Positions 59,579 through 64,000 of a DNA stretch of 64,000 nucleotides are shown piece by piece. The first letter of the stretch is position 1. Each line of letters starts with the position of its first letter. This stretch comes from Klebsiella oxytoca NBRC 105695 (lineage in GTDB: Bacteria > Pseudomonadota > Gammaproteobacteria > Enterobacterales > Enterobacteriaceae). The position numbers were made by a program, and so were the translations under genes. Under the pieces are notes generated by a model. It ran no database searches, had not been told where the DNA came from, and was given only the letters and a program-made list of their open reading frames with translations. The stretch spans positions 310,001-374,000 of the forward strand of contig NZ_BCZK01000005.1 of the NCBI RefSeq assembly GCF_001598695.1. Reading direction: 5' to 3'.

Positions 59579-59746
59579 GCAGCCTCCTGAAGACAAAAAA
59601 CAGCGTGTTGTTTTTTGTCATAACCGTTTTGTATGAAAAACACTCATTAATAATCCGTCACTATAAAACAAAAAGGCGCATTTTAAAGCCGCCATGGATG
59701 CATAAACTCGAAAGTGTCGTGCAAACACAACACAGGAATAATAAAA
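59579..59746. promoter_or_regulatory. Divergent promoter region of the AraC-GH39 and amidohydrolase genes
   Basis: A 168-bp divergent spacer. Near the regulator side lies an interrupted A/T repeat (GACAAAAAACAGC...GTTTTTTGTC around 59591-59620), a possible operator: the arms GACAAAAAAC and GTTTTTTGTC are perfect inverted repeats. The binding protein is not identified. Confidence 0.5.
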
Positions 59747-60916
59747 ATGACACACCCGATTATTGAGGCATTACAGGTTAATGAGGCGCAGTTTGTCGCT
59801 CTTCGTCGCCGTTTCCACCAGCAGCCGGAAATCGGTTTTGAAGAGCATAAAACCAGCGAAGAGGTGGCCCGACTGCTCGGCGAGTGGGGCTATCAGGTCC
59901 ATCGTGGTCTGGCGGGAACCGGCGTGGTCGGTACCTTACGCGCAGGCGACGGTCAAAAACGGTTGGGACTTCGGGCGGATATGGACGCGCTGCCGATGCA
60001 TGAGATGAGCGGCAAAGCGTGGGCCAGCCAGATAGAGGGACGTTTTCATGGCTGCGGCCACGACGGTCATACCACCACCTTACTTTACGCTGCGGAATAT
60101 CTGGCGCGCGCGCGGCAGTTTAACGGCACGCTGCAGCTTATTTTTCAGCCGGCTGAGGAACTGCTCTACGGCGGCCGGGTTATGCTCGAAGACGGCCTGT
60201 TCGACCAGTTTCCCTGCGATGCCATTTTTGGCCTGCATAATATGCCGGGACAACCGTTAGGCAAAATCGGTCTGCGCGACGGGGCGATGATGGCCTCATC
60301 CGACACTCTCCATATTGAAGTCAAAGGGGTTGGTGGACACGGCGCGCTGCCGGAGCATACCGTCGACGCTACGCTGGTGGCATGCCATATCACCCTGGCG
60401 CTGCAATCCATTGTCTCCCGCAATATCACGCCGTTTGAGCCGGCTGTCGTGACCGTGGGCAGCATCCAGGCCGGGCATGCGCCGAATATTATCAATGACA
60501 AGGCCTTAATGAAGCTCACTGTGCGCACCTTAAACGAACAGGTTCGCGAGACCGTACTGCAGCGCATTCACGATATTGCCGTCGCTCAGGCCGAGAGCTT
60601 TAACGCCAGCGCCGCCATTACCCACGTTAACGGCAGCCCGGTTTTAAGAAACGATCCGGCAGCCAATGAGATGGTTCGGAAGGTGGCGGCTTCGCTATTT
60701 GGCGAGGAGTTGGTCGGCGAAGTGAAGCCGTTTATGGGCAGCGAAGATTTTGCTTTTATGCTCGAGCGTAATCCGAACGGCTGCTATTTCACCATCGGAG
60801 CGGGGGATGAAGCGGATCGCTGTATGGTGCATAACCCGGGATATGACTTCAACGATGCCCTGTTGCTAAAAGGCGCCGCGCTGTGGTGCGCCCTGACGGA
60901 ACACTATTTGCGTTAA
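59747..60916 (+). CDS. M20-family amidohydrolase (hippurate hydrolase / N-acyl-amino-acid deacylase type)
   Basis: A 389-residue zinc amidohydrolase. Metal and catalytic motifs are seen in GLRADMDALPM, RFHGCGHDGHTTTLLY, FQPAEELLYGG, GLHNMPGQPLG, and HNPGYDFNDALL near the end; the dimerisation domain is about 185-300. Relatives cleave N-acyl amino acids or indole-3-acetyl-amino acids. The ATG at 59747 has AGGAAT upstream. It is followed 25 bp later by an MFS transporter, so the pair forms one operon opposite the AraC-GH39 gene. Substrate unknown. Confidence 0.88.
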   Translation: MTHPIIEALQVNEAQFVALRRRFHQQPEIGFEEHKTSEEVARLLGEWGYQVHRGLAGTGVVGTLRAGDGQKRLGLRADMDALPMHEMSGKAWASQIEGRFHGCGHDGHTTTLLYAAEYLARARQFNGTLQLIFQPAEELLYGGRVMLEDGLFDQFPCDAIFGLHNMPGQPLGKIGLRDGAMMASSDTLHIEVKGVGGHGALPEHTVDATLVACHITLALQSIVSRNITPFEPAVVTVGSIQAGHAPNIINDKALMKLTVRTLNEQVRETVLQRIHDIAVAQAESFNASAAITHVNGSPVLRNDPAANEMVRKVAASLFGEELVGEVKPFMGSEDFAFMLERNPNGCYFTIGAGDEADRCMVHNPGYDFNDALLLKGAALWCALTEHYLR

Positions 60917-60941
60917 TCTCCGCAACGAAGAGGACCCTGCT

Positions 60942-62333
60942 ATGAGTTCTGTATCGCTAAGCGAAGCGCAGTTCGTCGGCACCGATCGCCTGCTGGCGGG
61001 TATTGTATTGAGCGTTCTGACCTTCTGGCTGTTTGCCCAGTCGGTGATTAACGTGGTTCCGGCAATGAAAAGCAGCCTTGATATTTCGCTGGAAACCCTG
61101 ACCCTGGCGGTGAGCCTGAGCGCCTTGTTCAGCGGCTGCTTTGTGGTCGCCAGCGGCGGGCTGGCGGATAAATTCGGCCGCATGCGCATGACCACCCTGG
61201 GCCTGATTCTCAGCATAGCCGGCAGCGCAATGCTGGTGCTCTCCCAGGGACCCGCGCTGTTCCTGGCCGGACGCGTTTTACAGGGGCTATCGGCCGCCTG
61301 CATCATGCCGGCGACGCTGGCATTAATAAAAACCTGGTATGAAGGTAAAGCGCGCCAGCGGGCGGTCAGCTTCTGGGTCATCGGCTCCTGGGGCGGCAGC
61401 GGGCTGTGCTCGTTTGTCGGCGGGGCGATTGCTACCGGACTGGGCTGGCGCTGGATCTTTGTTTTCTCCATCGCGGTAGCGCTGGCGGCGCTGTTTTTAC
61501 TGCGCGGTACGCCGGAGAGCCGCAGCGCCAGCGCGCAGCAGCATAAGCTGGACATCAGCGGCCTGCTCAGCCTGATCCTTGCGCTGGTGCTGTTAAATCT
61601 GTTTATCAGCAAAGGCCACGGCTGGGGCTGGAGCAGCGGAACCTCGCTGACGATGCTGGGCGGCGCGGTGGCGGCGGGGTTATTTTTTATCCGCAGCGGT
61701 AGGCGTAAGGGCGACGCGGCGTTGATTGATTTTGCGCTGTTTCGTAACCGGGCCTACAGCGCCGCGGTGCTGTCGAATTTTCTGCTCAACGGCGCCATCG
61801 GTACCATGATGATTGCCAGCATCTGGCTCCAGCAGGGGCACCATCTAAGCCCGCTGGAGAGCGGAATGATGACGCTCGGCTACCTGGTCACCGTGCTGGC
61901 GATGATCCGGGTGGGCGAAAAGCTGCTGCAACGCTACGGCGCGCGCTTGCCGATGATCGCCGGCCCGGTTTTTACCGCGCTTGGCATCCTGCTTATTTCC
62001 TGCACCTTTCTCGATAAATCGACCTATATCGTCACGGTCTTTTTCAGCAACGTGCTGTTTGGCTTTGGACTGGGCTGCTACGCTACTCCGTCAACGGACA
62101 CCGCGGTGGTCAACGCTCCCGAGAATAAGGTCGGGGTGGCGTCGGGAATTTATAAGATGGGTAGTTCGCTCGGCGGGGCGATGGGTATAGCGGTGACAGC
62201 GTCACTTTTTGCGCTGTTTTTACCGCTGGGAATGGCCAGCGCGGCGCAGTATGCGCTGTGGTTTAACGCCGCGCTCTGTCTCGGTTCAATGACGCTGAGC
62301 GCGCTGCTGCTGCCGCGCATAGCTCAAAGCTGA
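60942..62333 (+). CDS. MFS transporter, DHA2 (EmrB/QacA-like)
   Basis: A 463-residue multipass transporter with about 14 hydrophobic helices. Motif A is seen as GGLADKFGRMRMTTLG in the loop after helix 2, motif C-like glycine-rich SFWVIGSWGGSGLCSFVGGAIATGLGWRWIF follows, and the long central loop carries ESRSASAQQHKLD. The family exports drugs or metabolites, or in some cases imports acids. Being 25 bp after the amidohydrolase gene, it probably handles the same substrate or its product. GAGGA precedes the ATG. Its last 10 bp overlap the end of the convergent pspF. Confidence 0.82.
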   Translation: MSSVSLSEAQFVGTDRLLAGIVLSVLTFWLFAQSVINVVPAMKSSLDISLETLTLAVSLSALFSGCFVVASGGLADKFGRMRMTTLGLILSIAGSAMLVLSQGPALFLAGRVLQGLSAACIMPATLALIKTWYEGKARQRAVSFWVIGSWGGSGLCSFVGGAIATGLGWRWIFVFSIAVALAALFLLRGTPESRSASAQQHKLDISGLLSLILALVLLNLFISKGHGWGWSSGTSLTMLGGAVAAGLFFIRSGRRKGDAALIDFALFRNRAYSAAVLSNFLLNGAIGTMMIASIWLQQGHHLSPLESGMMTLGYLVTVLAMIRVGEKLLQRYGARLPMIAGPVFTALGILLISCTFLDKSTYIVTVFFSNVLFGFGLGCYATPSTDTAVVNAPENKVGVASGIYKMGSSLGGAMGIAVTASLFALFLPLGMASAAQYALWFNAALCLGSMTLSALLLPRIAQS

Positions 62334-63298
62334 TGCTTTTTCAGCAGCGCCCGCAGTTGGTGATAGGTTAGCCCCAGTAGCTCGGCCGCCTGCTTTTGAT
62401 TGTACTTTGCCTGTTCGAGACTTCTCTCGAGCAGGCTTTTTTCTTGCTCCTGCTGGAAAGCGCGCAAATCGAGCGGCAACATGGGGCCGGGCGCCTTTTC
62501 TGCTGCAGCGGGCGGGGCAGTTTGCTGCTGGCGGAAGGGGTTAATAATAATATTATCCAGCTCGCTTTCACTGCTGCCGTGACGGTAAACCGACCGTTCC
62601 ACCACGTTTTTTAATTCACGGATATTCCCCGGCCAGCGGTAGTTCTGCAGCGTCACGGCGGCGCGTTCGCTAAAGCCGGGAAACAACGGCAGTCCGAGTT
62701 CGCGGCACATCTGGATAGCAAACTGGGTGGCGAGCAGCATAATATCGCTCTGGCGTTCGCGCAGCGGCGGCAACTGCACCACATCGAAAGCCAACCTGTC
62801 GAGTAGGTCAGCGCGAAAGAGCCCATCTTCCACCATTTGTGGCAGATCGGCGTTGGTCGCGCACACCAGGCGGACGTTAACCTGCAGCGGCTGGCTGCCG
62901 CCGACGCGCTCGAGTTCGCCATACTCAATCACGCGCAGCAGCTTTTCCTGCACCAGCATCGGCGCGGTGGCCAGCTCATCAAGAAACAGGGTACCGCCGT
63001 CGGCGCGCTCGAAGCGCCCCGGATGGCGTTTACTGGCCCCCGTAAATGCCCCGGCTTCATGACCGAATAGCTCGGAATCGAGCAGGTTTTCATTCAGCGC
63101 AGCGCAGTTCAGCGAGATAAACGGCCCCTGCCAGCGGGAAGAGAGGAAGTGCAGGCGGCTGGCGATCAGCTCCTTACCGGTTCCGCGTTCGCCAATCACC
63201 AGCACCGGTTTATCGAGCGGCGCCAGTCTTGAGACCTGTTCCAGCACTTCCAGGAAGCTGTTGGCCTCGCCGAGCAGGTTGTCCTTGTATTCCGCCAT
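62324..63298 (-). CDS. pspF: Phage-shock-protein operon activator PspF
   Basis: A 324-residue sigma-54 enhancer-binding protein that lacks a receiver domain and is held inactive by PspA. The AAA+ domain has Walker A GERGTGKE, the sigma-54 loop GAFTGA, Walker B GGTLFLDE and the arginine finger region FRADLLDRL. A Fis-type HTH is C-terminal (KQAAELLGLTYHQLRALLKKH). The start at 63298 (MAEYKDNLL) equals E. coli; five upstream codons were dropped. Its 3' end overlaps the MFS stop codon region by 10 bp. Confidence 0.97.
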   Translation of the reverse strand: MAEYKDNLLGEANSFLEVLEQVSRLAPLDKPVLVIGERGTGKELIASRLHFLSSRWQGPFISLNCAALNENLLDSELFGHEAGAFTGASKRHPGRFERADGGTLFLDELATAPMLVQEKLLRVIEYGELERVGGSQPLQVNVRLVCATNADLPQMVEDGLFRADLLDRLAFDVVQLPPLRERQSDIMLLATQFAIQMCRELGLPLFPGFSERAAVTLQNYRWPGNIRELKNVVERSVYRHGSSESELDNIIINPFRQQQTAPPAAAEKAPGPMLPLDLRAFQQEQEKSLLERSLEQAKYNQKQAAELLGLTYHQLRALLKKHQL

Positions 63299-63397
63299 GA
63301 TGAATTTCGCCATTAAGTAGTGTGATTCACCAGGTCACTTTAGCAATGCGTTGGCCAGATAACAACCACTTCTATTAAAATCAATAAGATAAAAAGT

Positions 63398-63413
63398 TGG
63401 CACGGCATTTGTA
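63398..63413 (+). promoter_or_regulatory. Sigma-54 promoter of the psp operon
   Basis: TGGCACG-GCAT-TTGTA matches the -24/-12 consensus (TGGCACG-N4-TTGCW) with one difference. It lies about 53 bp upstream of the pspA ATG and downstream of divergent pspF, as in E. coli. PspF should bind within the 100 bp to the left. Confidence 0.92.
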
Positions 63414-63420
63414 TTAGTGA

Positions 63421-64000
<580 letters not shown>

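Overview
The window is chromosomal DNA of an enterobacterium of the Klebsiella/Raoultella type. The backbone is a GC-rich version of the Escherichia coli trp-to-psp neighbourhood: yciB-yciC, ompW, trpLEDCBA, rnm-yciO, rluB, btuR-yciK, sohB, yciN, topA, cysB, acnA, ribA, pgpB, lapAB, pyrF-yciH, osmB, yciT, yciZ, rnb, yciW, fabI, sapABCDF and pspF/pspA. The species cannot be fixed from the sequence alone. No rRNA, tRNA or CRISPR array was seen. Gene identities rest on recalled family sequences and visible motifs, not on a database search.

Bases 1-9.3 kb: a Fur-box-preceded catecholate-siderophore receptor; a CLC-F type fluoride/proton antiporter preceded by a clear fluoride riboswitch; yciB, yciC and ompW; a ymjA-like gene away from its E. 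coli position; then an AT-rich patch with a LuxR-type and an AraC-type regulator. Bases 9.3-16.1 kb: the complete trp operon with terminator, attenuator, Trp leader peptide and TrpR operator. Bases 16.2-25.2 kb: rnm, yciO, rluB, a three-gene beta-glucoside cassette (GPH symporter, GH3 glycosidase, AraC regulator) set between rluB and btuR, then btuR and yciK. Bases 25.4-45.7 kb: housekeeping genes for cell envelope, topoisomerase, sulfur, TCA cycle, riboflavin, pyrimidine and RNA decay, ordered much as in E. coli.

The most unusual region is 48,394-53,855. A 5.4 kb island sits exactly in the 14-nt sapB/sapC overlap. It is bounded by 16-bp direct repeats that restore both the end of sapB and the start of sapC. 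It carries a decayed tyrosine recombinase, a cdiB remnant fused to the tail of a CdiA toxin, an intact immunity-like gene, a 337-bp duplicated segment containing an IS256-family fragment, a broken CdiA pretoxin/toxin module, a second intact immunity-like gene, a longer IS256-family transposase remnant and a truncated SRAP (YedK-like) gene. The picture is a decayed contact-dependent-inhibition island in which every recognisable gene is broken except the two immunity genes. It separates sapAB from sapCDF.

Bases 53.8-64 kb: sapB and sapA, an unrecognised 94-aa gene, a large AraC regulator fused to a GH39-like domain that seems to lack both catalytic glutamates, a divergent M20 amidohydrolase plus MFS transporter pair, pspF, the sigma-54 psp promoter, and pspA cut by the window end.
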